Assembly (NCBI RefSeq): GCF_009725985.1
Contig: NZ_RCNR01000003.1
Span: forward strand, 1-64,000
Direction: 5' to 3'
Source: Zobellia amurskyensis
GTDB taxonomy: Bacteria > Bacteroidota > Bacteroidia > Flavobacteriales > Flavobacteriaceae
DNA: 64,000 bases
Made by a program: the position numbers and the translations under genes. The notes under the pieces are model-generated. The model did no database searches. It worked only from the letters and a program-made list of their open reading frames with translations, and was not told the DNA's origin. Numbering within the stretch: the stretch's first letter is position 1; every line of letters starts with the position of its first letter. This document shows positions 34,462 through 44,118 of the stretch, piece after piece.

Positions 34462-34950
34462 TTATATTTTTTTATCGAGTAGACCGAATATTATATTTAC
34501 AGCAACGACCGCTGCTGTAAATAGCATTAGGTTGGTAATCATGTATAGCGCGGCAATACAACCGGCAGCGGCACTGCACCAGACCGTAGCGGCTGTTGTT
34601 AGACCGTGAATGGTATCTTCTCTTTTCAAAATTACTCCTGCACCCAAAAAACCTATGCCAGTAACAACTTGGCTTAAGACACGGGTTACATCCGTGAATT
34701 CGCTTCCTAAAAATTGTAATGATAGAATTACGTAAGCGCAAGAACCTGCCGAAACCAACATGTTGGTCTTTAATCCTGCATCTTTACCCTTGTATTCCCT
34801 TTCTATGCCTATAAAGAAACCAGCTAGAATTGCAAGTAAAATTTTGAATAGAAACTCGGAGTGAAAGGTCCAGTCAGGTTCGATTCCTATTTCTGAAAAG
34901 TCTTTTTGAACCCTCACTAACAAGTGATTAACCCTTGCTAACAAAATCAT
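34462..34950 (-). CDS. MgtC/SapB-family membrane protein
   Basis: The 162-residue protein has the MgtC N-terminal membrane domain: ILLAILAGFFIGIEREYKGKDAGLKTNMLVSAGSCAYVILS, then RVLSQVVTGIGFLGAGVILKRED and GLTTAATVWCSAAAGCIAALY, four or five helices. The soluble C-terminal domain of longer MgtC proteins is missing, as in SapB-like short members. MgtC proteins modulate Mg homeostasis and ATP synthase in stress. It lies 23 bp upstream of the PepSY/DUF2490 pair on the same strand, so the three probably form one unit. Confidence 0.87.
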   Translation of the reverse strand: MILLARVNHLLVRVQKDFSEIGIEPDWTFHSEFLFKILLAILAGFFIGIEREYKGKDAGLKTNMLVSAGSCAYVILSLQFLGSEFTDVTRVLSQVVTGIGFLGAGVILKREDTIHGLTTAATVWCSAAAGCIAALYMITNLMLFTAAVVAVNIIFGLLDKKI

Positions 34951-35078
34951 CAGATATTATATTAGTTTGTTTAAAATTGGTGTTATGAATTACAAGCCGC
35001 ATATACAGTTTGTATAATTGGATTATTGTGGTCTGCTGAATCAATAATCTTGGTCTTCAGAATAGCTAGGGAAGAAAA

Positions 35079-35113
35079 GACAAGGCCGCAAACTACTGTT
35101 ATGGGGCCTTGTC
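35079..35113 (-). terminator. Terminator of the lipoprotein gene at 35140
   Basis: GACAAGGCC (35079-35087) and GGCCTTGTC (35105-35113) form a perfect 9-bp stem with a 17-base loop. On the minus strand the stem is followed by TTTTCTT. It begins 26 bp past the stop codon of the gene starting at 35616. Confidence 0.72.
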
Positions 35114-35139
35114 ACTTTTACATTGCTATTAAAAATATA

Positions 35140-35616
35140 TTATTGGTTTTCGAATTCCCAATTTTGATACGTTTCAAACTGGTCTTCAGAAAGAATGCTT
35201 TTCATTTGCCTTGTGCGTTCACTCTCTATACTACCCAACATCTCACCATTAGGCGCATTACGTTTTTTATTTTCAAAGTTTTCCATGGCAGCTTCATAAG
35301 CGGTGATTTGGTCTTCGGTCATACCTATTTCTTCGTAAATACTACTGTTCATCATAGCACTATTGTAACTAGTATTACTAGTCCTAGTTGCTTGAACATT
35401 GTTCATAGCCCCTGTTGAGCCATTGGTCTGGGCAGCAACGCCACCGGATACATTATCTATTTCCGTTGAAGAATTCTCTATGGATGAAACTGTTGGCCTG
35501 CTCGTTTGTTGTGCGGTCATTTCATCATCCGTCTTATTCATAGTTGCCTTTTTTGTTCCGGTGCAGGCAGTTAATGCAAATGCTAAAACTGCTGCTGTTA
35601 ATATGTGTTTTTTCAT
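35140..35616 (-). CDS. Lipoprotein with Ser/Thr/Asn-rich linker and helical C-terminus
   Basis: I place the start at 35616 (MKKHILTAAVLAFALTACTG), which gives a textbook lipobox LTAC; the longer in-frame start at 35757 would hide it. The 158-residue precursor has a low-complexity Ser/Thr/Asn-rich linker, then a helical C-terminal part (EEIGMTEDQITAYEAAMENFENK and SESTRQMKSILSEDQFETYQNWE-type heptads). The helical repeats resemble the LTxxQ-like proteins that sense envelope stress, but the match is weak. Confidence 0.65.
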   Translation of the reverse strand: MKKHILTAAVLAFALTACTGTKKATMNKTDDEMTAQQTSRPTVSSIENSSTEIDNVSGGVAAQTNGSTGAMNNVQATRTSNTSYNSAMMNSSIYEEIGMTEDQITAYEAAMENFENKKRNAPNGEMLGSIESERTRQMKSILSEDQFETYQNWEFENQ

Positions 35617-35898
35617 AATTTTTACTTTTAGTTTAATTCTTATTCTTACGTATGAATGTATAGTAAAATTTATGCGCCAAAAGATGCTATCAAAAAGAAA
35701 ATTAACTCGGAACCCAAACGAAGTGCACATCATTTTAAGTGCACTTATTTTAAACACGCATTAAAGAAAAATATAAGATTTATTTTTTTATAAAACTGTA
35801 GTATTTTTCATCTAAGGCAGTAGTGTTAATTCTTTGTTTAACTAAATTAGTAGTATTTTAAACAAATATTTGTGAACTTATATTAATTAGATTTCGTC

Positions 35899-38800
35899 AT
35901 GAACAATTCAAAGTCGCAGGAAGAGTATCAGAAAATGTTCATTGAGCAGGCTTCTACTGCAATGGCTATGGTGGATAACAACATGTGTTACATTGCCGCG
36001 TCTCCATCATGGATAAGGGATTATGGCCTGGAAGGAATAGAATTAATAGGTCGTTCCCACTACGAAATATTTCCTGAAATAGGTGATGATTGGAAAGATA
36101 TGCACAATAGGTGTCTAAATGGTGCTACTGATATTTGTGAAGAAACTGCTTTTGAACGTACAGATGGTTCCATACAATGGATTTATTGGGATGTTCGCCC
36201 TTGGTTCATATCAGAAGACAAGATTGGCGGTATTTTAATGCATACCGGAGATGTTACCCGTCGAAAGGAAAAAGAGCTGGAAAAAGCTAGAATTGATGAG
36301 ATACTTGAAAAAACAAATGAAATTGCCCGGATAGGAACTTGGGAGGTAAATCTTCTTAACAATGAAGTTTATTGGAGTAAAATAGTTCGTGAAATACATG
36401 AGGAGACAGAAGATTTTATACCAAATTTAGAAAGTGGGATTAACTATTACAAAGAAGGTGAAAGTAGAGAAAAATTAAGAAAAGCAATTGAAAGTGCCAT
36501 AGCAGATGGAACCCATTTTAATCTAGAATTAGAAATTATAACTGCCAAAGGAAATGCGTGTTGGACCAGGGTAGTAGGGAGATCAGAATACTTGGACGGA
36601 AAACTAACACGGCTTTTTGGAATAATTCAAGATATAAATTACACAAAGCTTGCGGAACAACAATTAAATAAGGCCCATTCTGAATTGCAAGCTATATTCA
36701 ATTCAAAAGCCATTGCGATCATAACCACGGATAGAGATGGTATTATCAATAATTTTAATAGCGGTGCTGAGGTTTTATTAGGCTATACTGCTGCAGACAT
36801 GGTTGGGATCAATAATCCTATGCTATTTGTTGCAGAAAATGAGGTCATAGCATTTAAAAATGAATTAAAGGAATTGTATGGCGAAAGGCCATCTAGCTTT
36901 AACCATTTTCAAGATATTTCAAAATATATAGATATCTCAAAAAGAGATATGGATGATACCAGGGAATGGACATATCGCAGAAAAGATGGTTCAACATTTC
37001 CCTGTCAAACAACAGTCTCATCCATTAAGGATGTGCACGGTGAACATACAGGCTTTATTGCTGTATTGGCCGATATTTCCGAAATCAAAAATGCGGAAAG
37101 TGAACTTCTGAAAAAAAATGAACTTTTGAATTATGCCGAACGGATTTCAAAGATGGCCAATTGGCAATGGGACCCCGTTGCCGATAAAGGAAAATCTTCA
37201 AAAAATCTATATAATATTCTTGAGCTTGACGAAAAAATTACCGACCTTAAATTAGACATATATTTAGATTTTGTTCATCCAGAAGATAAAGAAATTACGG
37301 CTCAACATTTTGAGAAAGCAGTAATAGATAAAAAATGGGAAAGTTTTACGCATCGTATCATTACTACTTCGGGAAAAGTAAAAATAATTCAGCTCCTAGG
37401 AGAAGTTTTTACTAACGAAAAAGATGAGGTTATAGAAATAAGCGGTACCTGCCAAGATGTAACCGAAATTAAAATGGCGGAACGTAATTTGCAAAAAGCC
37501 CATTCTGAATTACAAGCTATATTCAACTCAGAATCTATTTTAATTATAACAACAGATCGGGAAGGTGTCATTAATCGTTTCAATCATGGTGCGGAGATAT
37601 TATTGGGGTATTCTGCGGCAGAAATGGTCGGGATAGAAAAACCTAGGAAATATATTCATGAGGATGAAATCAAAAAGTTTAGAAATGATATTGCAGTACT
37701 AAATGGTGAAGATCCAGCTACATATGATCATTATGCAAACCTTTTTAAAAGGGAGTTAAACGACACTCGTGAATGGACGTATTATAAAAAAGATGGTTCG
37801 CCAGTTTCCGTACTTTCTACGATAACCACTATTGAAAATGGAGATAATGCCAATGAAGGGTTTATAGCAATCTCCAAAGATATTACAGAAATAAAGGAAT
37901 TTGAGGATGAATTACTGAAAAAAAATCAGCTTTTAAACTTTGCAGAACAGATTTCTATGATGTCCAATTGGAAATGGGATACGGTTGTTGATAAAGTAGA
38001 ATGGTCACAAAATTTTTATAAAATTCTAGAGCTTGATGAGGCCATAACTGAACTTAAATTTGAGTCGTATTTTAGGTTTGTTCATCCAGAGGATATAGAA
38101 ATTGTTAATCAACATTTTGAGAAAGTAGAAAAGGAAAAAAAATGGGAAAGTTTTACACATCGTATTATTACCACTTCGGGTAAGGTAAAAACAATTCAGC
38201 TCCTAGGAAAAGTTTTTACTAATCAAAAAGATGAGATTGTAGAAATGATCGGTACCTGCCAAGATGTTACCGAATTTAAAATGGCAGAAAGGAAATTTAG
38301 AGGGCTCCTAGAGTCTGCTCCGGATGCTATGGTTATCGTAAATGATAAAGGGTCAATACAGCTGATTAATAAACAATCTGAAAGATTATTTGGGTATACA
38401 TTGGAAGAATTACTTGATAAACCGGTAGAAATTTTAATTCCTACACGGTTTTACCCCAAACACACTAAAGACCGAAATAGTTTTTTCAATACCCCGATAA
38501 CTAGGGTTATGGGAGATGGAAAAGATTTGTATGCACTAAAAAAAAATGGAAAAGAAATACCTATTCAAATAAGTTTAAGTCCACTTCATACAGAAGAAGG
38601 GCTATTGGTTTCCGCAGCTATACGTGACGTTACCAAACAAAAACTGGCCGAACAAAAAATTCATGAGGCAAAAGAGAGTTTAGAACTTGTAGCACAAAAA
38701 CTATCCAGTCAAAATAAGCAACTTGCAGATTTCACGCATATAACGTCTCACAATTTACGGGCTCCCGTGGCCAACCTTAATTCGTTGCTGGAAATATATA

Positions 38801-39378
38801 ATCAGTCAGAAACTGATGCGGATCGCACGGATATATTCGGAAAGTTTAAAACAGTTATTGAACACCTTACCTTAACGCTTAACACTTTGGTTGATGCACT
38901 AAAAACAAAGATTGATGATTCAACCGAAGACCTAGAAGAGATTATTTTAGGTACCGTATTGGAGCATACCAAAGAAATTTTGAGTGGAGCAATATTGAAT
39001 TCTGGCGCGATAATCAAAAGCGATTTCTCCAAGGTTTCTACTATTCGTTATAAGAGAGTTTATATGGAAAGTATTTTTCTCAATTTGGTAGGAAATGCAA
39101 TTAAATATAAATCAAAAGACCGCATACCAGAAATACGAATTACCTCAGAGCTTGAAAACGGAAATATTGTACTCAAGTTCCATGATAATGGCCTTGGTAT
39201 AGATTTAGAGCAACACGGCCATAAGCTGTTCGGATTAAATAAAGTTTTTCACAGGCACCCTGATGCAAAGGGTGTAGGTCTGTTTTTGACAAAAACTCAA
39301 ATTGAAGCTATGGGAGGTGTTATTACAGCAGATAGTACAGTGGGTGTAGGCTCAACATTCACCATAAGTTTCAACTGA
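35899..39378 (+). CDS. Multi-PAS sensor histidine kinase with internal tandem duplication
   Basis: The 1159-residue soluble kinase has seven PAS/PAC units, each ending in a D-(I/V)-T/S-E-x-K type helix (near residues 130, 252, 400, 530, 668, 793, 918). PAS3+PAS4 (about 258-530) and PAS5+PAS6 (about 533-795) are near copies, with an offset of about 275 residues. A dimerisation domain follows with the H-box FTHITSHNLRAP (His near 950). The ATPase domain has NLVGNAIKYKS (N box), HDNGLGI (G1), GVGLFL (G2) and VGVGSTFTI. No membrane helix is seen, so it is cytoplasmic. No response regulator is adjacent; the single receiver at 25.0 kb is a possible partner. Confidence 0.92.
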   Translation: MNNSKSQEEYQKMFIEQASTAMAMVDNNMCYIAASPSWIRDYGLEGIELIGRSHYEIFPEIGDDWKDMHNRCLNGATDICEETAFERTDGSIQWIYWDVRPWFISEDKIGGILMHTGDVTRRKEKELEKARIDEILEKTNEIARIGTWEVNLLNNEVYWSKIVREIHEETEDFIPNLESGINYYKEGESREKLRKAIESAIADGTHFNLELEIITAKGNACWTRVVGRSEYLDGKLTRLFGIIQDINYTKLAEQQLNKAHSELQAIFNSKAIAIITTDRDGIINNFNSGAEVLLGYTAADMVGINNPMLFVAENEVIAFKNELKELYGERPSSFNHFQDISKYIDISKRDMDDTREWTYRRKDGSTFPCQTTVSSIKDVHGEHTGFIAVLADISEIKNAESELLKKNELLNYAERISKMANWQWDPVADKGKSSKNLYNILELDEKITDLKLDIYLDFVHPEDKEITAQHFEKAVIDKKWESFTHRIITTSGKVKIIQLLGEVFTNEKDEVIEISGTCQDVTEIKMAERNLQKAHSELQAIFNSESILIITTDREGVINRFNHGAEILLGYSAAEMVGIEKPRKYIHEDEIKKFRNDIAVLNGEDPATYDHYANLFKRELNDTREWTYYKKDGSPVSVLSTITTIENGDNANEGFIAISKDITEIKEFEDELLKKNQLLNFAEQISMMSNWKWDTVVDKVEWSQNFYKILELDEAITELKFESYFRFVHPEDIEIVNQHFEKVEKEKKWESFTHRIITTSGKVKTIQLLGKVFTNQKDEIVEMIGTCQDVTEFKMAERKFRGLLESAPDAMVIVNDKGSIQLINKQSERLFGYTLEELLDKPVEILIPTRFYPKHTKDRNSFFNTPITRVMGDGKDLYALKKNGKEIPIQISLSPLHTEEGLLVSAAIRDVTKQKLAEQKIHEAKESLELVAQKLSSQNKQLADFTHITSHNLRAPVANLNSLLEIYNQSETDADRTDIFGKFKTVIEHLTLTLNTLVDALKTKIDDSTEDLEEIILGTVLEHTKEILSGAILNSGAIIKSDFSKVSTIRYKRVYMESIFLNLVGNAIKYKSKDRIPEIRITSELENGNIVLKFHDNGLGIDLEQHGHKLFGLNKVFHRHPDAKGVGLFLTKTQIEAMGGVITADSTVGVGSTFTISFN

Positions 39379-39857
39379 TTTAGTGTGTTGTTAGATTTAA
39401 ATAATTCTTAATTTAAGTCTTCACCTAACATTCTAATTAACAAATCTTTTTTCAATTTTATCTTTATCGGAATCAAAACCTCAGCAAGAAAGCTATAGCC
39501 TTTAATATCTCTTTATAAAGAGGTAGAATATTACTGCTTTGAATAACAATACTTTGTGTAGCCAAGGTAAAATTTAGAGATTAATTTTGTTTAAATCACA
39601 TGATGGTTACGGACTAATGAAACTGTATTTATTCTCAAAAAAATTTGATTAATTCCCTTTTCTAATATTCTCATAATTTATATTATTACCCTTTAATTCA
39701 AATGATAAAATTAGTTATCTAGAAAGGTTATTAAGTATTAAAAATTTAGCAAGAGTCCATCCAGAACTTTTAGATTATGACATTATCAATAAATCTGTAT
39801 TACATTTATTAGGAAATCCTTTTTTTATTTTTCAAACCAAATAAATATCAGTAGCTT
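39379..39857. other. Intergenic region before nhaA
   Basis: I see no gene, strong hairpin or repeat in these 479 AT-rich bases. The part from about 39700 could hold the nhaA promoter, but no exact TAnnTTTG box is found. Confidence 0.4.
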
Positions 39858-41177
39858 ATGATTGAAAAAATCATTCTTACCCCCTTCCAGAAATTTGTAA
39901 AAATTGAAAGTTTTAGTGGCATCCTCTTGTTTGGGGCAATGGTGATTGCAATGATTTGGGCGAATTCCCCTTTTAGTGAATCGTACCAAGCTTTATGGCA
40001 ATTCAACATCGGTATACGTACAGAAACGTTTGAGTTTACAAAACCACTTATCCTTTGGATTAATGATGGATTAATGGCTATTTTTTTCTTTTTAATTGGG
40101 TTAGAAATTAAAAGAGAACTATTAATTGGCGAATTGAATTCGTTACGAAAGGCAACGTTACCTCTGTTTGCAGCAATTGGCGGAATGGTATTTCCTTTGT
40201 GTCTATTCTTGTTATTGAATAATTCTCCTGAAACAAGCAGCGGGTGGGGAATTCCTATGGCGACCGATATAGCTTTTACCTTGGCAATTTTAAAAATTCT
40301 AGGAAACAGGGTGCCGCTTTCGCTTAAAATATTTCTAACAGCATTTGCCATTGTAGATGATTTAGGTGCGGTTCTTATAATAGCAATCTTTTATAGTACA
40401 GGGATTGATTGGTGGTTGATTCTATATGCCATGCTTCCCTTGGCGTTTTTATTTTATTTGTCATATAGAGGTATTTATCACAAGTATCTTTCATTTTTCA
40501 TAGGTGTTGTAGTCTGGTTTCTTTTTCTTGGTTCAGGAATTCACCCAACCATTGCAGGAGTACTTATGGCTTTTACCATACCCATAAGACAAAAGATAGA
40601 CATGGAAAGCTTTACGGGAAATTTACAAGATATTGCCTATCGTTTTACACAAACAAAACGAGACGGTCTGCCCATTTTGTCTAAAGAACAGTATGAACAT
40701 ATGGATGAATTGGAAGATCTGACTGAAAAATTTAATTCGCCATTGCAGCGTCTCGAACACGGATTACATGGTTGGGTGGCTTATTTTATCATGCCCATTT
40801 TTGCCATCTCTAATGCTGGAGTGATTTTTAGCGGAGATATGGCGTTAGACATGCCTTTGGTTATAAATATTGCCGTAGCCTTATTTATTGGTAAAGGAAT
40901 TGGTATTACTCTGATGTCATTTCTCAGTGTAAAGTTGAAGATAGCCGCACTACCAGAAGGTATTAATTTTATGCAAATTATTGGTGTTGCCATCTTGGCG
41001 GGTGTAGGGTTTACAATGTCTATTTTTGTGGCCAATTTAGCATTTACAGATAATTCAGTCTTTGTAGATTCCTCTAAAGTGGGAATATTAGTAGGGTCAG
41101 TAGTTTCTGGAATTATTGGATATATTATTATAAAATCGAGTGGAAATCCAAAGAAGGTTCCAATTCAAAAAAGCTAG
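39858..41177 (+). CDS. nhaA: Na+/H+ antiporter NhaA
   Basis: The 439-residue protein has the NhaA pattern: IWANSPFSESYQALW, NDGLMAIFFFLIGLEIKRELLIGEL, GWGIPMATDIAFTLAIL, the ion-binding Asp pair in FAIVDDLGAVLIIAIFY (about residues 163-164), and GVGFTMSIFVANLAF near the C-terminus. There are 11-12 predicted helices. NhaA exports Na+ or Li+ in exchange for protons, which fits a marine origin. A decayed second nhaA copy lies at 47.1-47.6 kb. No nhaR is next to it. Confidence 0.95.
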   Translation: MIEKIILTPFQKFVKIESFSGILLFGAMVIAMIWANSPFSESYQALWQFNIGIRTETFEFTKPLILWINDGLMAIFFFLIGLEIKRELLIGELNSLRKATLPLFAAIGGMVFPLCLFLLLNNSPETSSGWGIPMATDIAFTLAILKILGNRVPLSLKIFLTAFAIVDDLGAVLIIAIFYSTGIDWWLILYAMLPLAFLFYLSYRGIYHKYLSFFIGVVVWFLFLGSGIHPTIAGVLMAFTIPIRQKIDMESFTGNLQDIAYRFTQTKRDGLPILSKEQYEHMDELEDLTEKFNSPLQRLEHGLHGWVAYFIMPIFAISNAGVIFSGDMALDMPLVINIAVALFIGKGIGITLMSFLSVKLKIAALPEGINFMQIIGVAILAGVGFTMSIFVANLAFTDNSVFVDSSKVGILVGSVVSGIIGYIIIKSSGNPKKVPIQKS

Positions 41178-41350
41178 CATTCCGACTTAAAGTATACTTA
41201 GACAATCTCTACTTCTAGCATTAAAGCAGTTTAACTCAATAAGCAGAGTATAACCTATTTCATCTTAGTATCTCGTTTAGCGAGCTTCTTTGGAGTGTTT
41301 ACAATCTTTTTTGAGTTAAACCAACCCTTGTAATGATTTTAACTTTACAG

Positions 41351-42171
41351 GTGAAAAGGCCATTGATGCAACAATGGAAAGAATATGATAAGGGTATGGC
41401 AGTAAAATTGCCTCGGTAATACATTTAGCGGCGTATTATGATTTCGGTACGAAAGACAGCCCTAAATATCAAGAAATAAACGTAAAGGGTACTGAGAAAT
41501 TCTTAAGATAGCTACAAGCCTTTGAGGCGGGTCAGCTTATATTTTCCATCTCCAATCTCATTTATTAAACTACGGAACCAGGTACAAAACTTAATGAAGA
41601 TTGCCTTGTTGAAGCGAATTGGGGTTACCCTGAACCCAAAATACAGACCGAAGACCTTATCAAAGAACATAACACTAACTTTCCTTCTGTTTTTCTAGGA
41701 ATAGCAGGCGTGTATACTGATTATGGTCATTCCATTCCCATTTTGCAGTAGATAAAACGTATTTACGAAAAGCAGTTGCTAGGTCATTTTTATTCGGGTA
41801 ATATTAGCCATTGTGATGAGTTCGTTCATATAGAAGATGTGGTCAATGCTATTGAGAATACTGTTGAGAGTAGACAGGTGATTCCTGATCAGATGGCCTT
41901 CAATATTGGGGAGCCCACATCACCCACATACCAAGAATTACAAGACAGGTTCGGTAATTTAATTCATGGGAAAGATTTAGGAAAATCGTTAAGTGCAACC
42001 TGTTATAATAATGCTAGAGGTTGATTAGGCTACTGATATCAACCACTTAAAGCCCGGAGAGTTTTTGTCAAAGTACGGTCTGTCAAGTGGTTTGGTTGCT
42101 CGTACGTTGTGAGATGCTACCTGGCTAATCGATTACAGCAAAAAAATAAAGGTTTATGGTCAAATAAAGGT
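41351..42171 (+). pseudogene. Decayed NAD-dependent epimerase/dehydratase
   Basis: Fragments in shifting plus-strand frames match one protein of the extended SDR family: [12 protein letters not shown] (41410 region), [18 protein letters not shown]-type and TEPGTKLNEDCLVEANWGYPEPK, VFLGIAGVYTDYGHSIPI, IKRIYEKQLLGHFY, then VHIEDVVNAIENTVE and FNIGEPTSPTYQELQ (41776-42024). They are separated by several stops and at least one frameshift, and no intact start or Rossmann Gly motif is found. It lies between nhaA and the DUF1704 operon. The longest open piece (82 codons from 41776) is not a whole gene. Confidence 0.8.
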
Positions 42172-42231
42172 TTTACGGTTTGTTAGATTGCCATGTGCAG
42201 ATACTTGCCAATAAAATTGATTTTACTCATA

Positions 42232-44118
42232 ATGCAACACTATAAGGATTTATCGAAAGAAACTGTTGACCGTATCTTGGTAGATTTGCGGAAAGATGAA
42301 GATGAATATAACTTTAAACTTCCAAATGGAGGTTTTTTGCATATTGAAAGTGGACTGCCGTATTTGACCATTTATAGAATGGCAAATAAAGATAGCGGAA
42401 CCAGGGAGTTGCTGCTCAATGAAGCGTCTTACCTGATTATTGGAAGAGGAAATTTTAACACGTATCAGTATTTACTTTTTGAAATAGCCAATTACTTTTC
42501 AGCCCAGTATAAATCTTATTTGCTATTTGAAATTTATGCAGGAAAACCGAATAGTACATGTTTTCGGATCAAAGGGCCTGCCGACTTACTTCCAAAAACT
42601 TTAAAAGTCCTTGATAAGGGTTTAAAAGAAGTCAATACCATATCTCCGGGTGTAGCAATTGCATCTAAAATTGAAGATACCGCTGATCGACATCCTGAAG
42701 GGTCTCGTCATCTGTTAACGATTGAGGAAACCAAACAATGTGGGGCATTGTTGGTAGGACTTGAAATTCCGCCAGTTTATAGAAGTGAACGCAGAAAACT
42801 CTTTCCCGTCTTTTTCAGGAATTTTCATAGTTCGGTTACAACAGCAATGAAAAAGGCAATTTTTAGTTTTATCCGCATACAGACGGCATGTGGTATATCT
42901 AGCTATAATTTGCTAGGCCAAAGGTCGCTAAAGGAAAAAGTCTTTGAAATTGACAAAAAATTAGCTGAGATTGAACGTACATATCAATTTCTTTGGTTGG
43001 TTTCGCCCTCCAATATTTACAATATAAAGGAAACTTTTTTTGAAAGTCGGTTTAAAACTGTACTTGACTATCATTATAGATTATTGCCAATAGATCCCGA
43101 TGTCTTAAAAAGAAAGCTTTACGATTTAAAGATTGAAAAGATAGAAGACCCGGTCTTGTCGCATATTTTTCGTCAAAAGCGAGAAGAACTAGACCGGCAG
43201 ATAACAATGCTGAATGTCAGAGGCACTGCGAACTTCTTTTATAACAGTATACGACTGCATCAGGGGATTGGAAGAAAACTTCTAAGCGAGGCAGAAAATA
43301 TACTTACCCAGCTAACCGAGAAGCAGGGCGATAAAAAAAACCTGAACCTTATGGATGCCAATGAATTTGCCGCTTTGGTGAAGGATGAAATAGATTTTCT
43401 CAAGAAACAACATCCCGGCTTTTCATGTGAAGTTTATATCCGCGAAGACGTAAATATAATGATGGTCTCCAATGGAAACCTTTATTTGCCGGCGGATTAT
43501 ACGGTTGGCCCAAAGGAAGCGGAGGCTTTGATACAACATGAAATCGGTACACATGCGCTTACCTATTTTAACGGTAAGGAACAACCTTTTGAACAGTTTA
43601 GTATGGGGTTGGCAGATTATGACCCACTGCAGGAAGGGTTGGCCGTGCTTTCTGAGTATTTGGTAGGCGGTCTTACGAGAAATAGACTACGAACCCTTGC
43701 AGGTAGGGTGGTAGCGGGCCAAGCAAGATTAGACGGTCATGACTTCAGAGCAATTTTTGACCTGCTACTCACAAAGTTCAACTTTACAGAAAAAAGGTCT
43801 TTCAACATTGTTTCTAGAACCATGCAAGGCGGAGGATTCCTGAAGGACATTATTTATCTAAAAGGATTTTTAAAGCTGATAGAATACCTCAAAGGTGGTG
43901 GTTCATTGGAACCTTTACTTTCCGGTAAATTTGGTTTTCATCACATTAAAATAGTACAACAACTGACCGAACGAAATATTTTAAAACCACCCATTCTAAG
44001 ACCCAGTTATTTAAGTAATACCGAATTTGAAAATAAAATAAAGAAAATAAAAGAAGGATTACCAATTGTTGAGATGGTATGCGATGGTAACCTTGAACAA
44101 TCTTTAAAAATGAACTAA
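42232..44118 (+). CDS. DUF1704 (MATCAP-like) metallopeptidase, 'flavohemoglobin expression-modulating QEST motif' family
   Basis: I choose ATG 42232; an in-frame ATG at 42193 is possible. The 628-residue protein matches DUF1704: an N-terminal domain with LLVGLEIPPVYR and VFFRNFHSSVTTAMKKAIFSF, then the metalloprotease core QHEIGTHALTYFNGKEQPF (zinc-type HExxxH at about residue 435), DPLQEGLAVLSEYLVGGL and ARLDGHDFRAIFDLLL. The related eukaryotic MATCAP cleaves the C-terminal Tyr from tubulin, so a carboxypeptidase-type activity is the best structural guess. Its stop overlaps the ATP-grasp start by one base (TAATG), showing tight coupling. Confidence 0.85.
   Translation: MQHYKDLSKETVDRILVDLRKDEDEYNFKLPNGGFLHIESGLPYLTIYRMANKDSGTRELLLNEASYLIIGRGNFNTYQYLLFEIANYFSAQYKSYLLFEIYAGKPNSTCFRIKGPADLLPKTLKVLDKGLKEVNTISPGVAIASKIEDTADRHPEGSRHLLTIEETKQCGALLVGLEIPPVYRSERRKLFPVFFRNFHSSVTTAMKKAIFSFIRIQTACGISSYNLLGQRSLKEKVFEIDKKLAEIERTYQFLWLVSPSNIYNIKETFFESRFKTVLDYHYRLLPIDPDVLKRKLYDLKIEKIEDPVLSHIFRQKREELDRQITMLNVRGTANFFYNSIRLHQGIGRKLLSEAENILTQLTEKQGDKKNLNLMDANEFAALVKDEIDFLKKQHPGFSCEVYIREDVNIMMVSNGNLYLPADYTVGPKEAEALIQHEIGTHALTYFNGKEQPFEQFSMGLADYDPLQEGLAVLSEYLVGGLTRNRLRTLAGRVVAGQARLDGHDFRAIFDLLLTKFNFTEKRSFNIVSRTMQGGGFLKDIIYLKGFLKLIEYLKGGGSLEPLLSGKFGFHHIKIVQQLTERNILKPPILRPSYLSNTEFENKIKKIKEGLPIVEMVCDGNLEQSLKMN

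Noticed and set aside
35026-35418. A 130-codon plus-strand ORF rich in Phe, Ile and Thr
   Set aside because: It runs antisense through a terminator and the lipoprotein gene at 35140-35616, which has a clean lipobox, so it is a shadow.
39848-40351. A 167-codon minus-strand ORF
   Set aside because: It lies wholly opposite the certain nhaA gene and has no recognisable motif.
41776-42024. An 82-codon plus-strand ORF as an independent gene
   Set aside because: It is the last intact piece of a decayed epimerase whose other pieces lie upstream in other frames.
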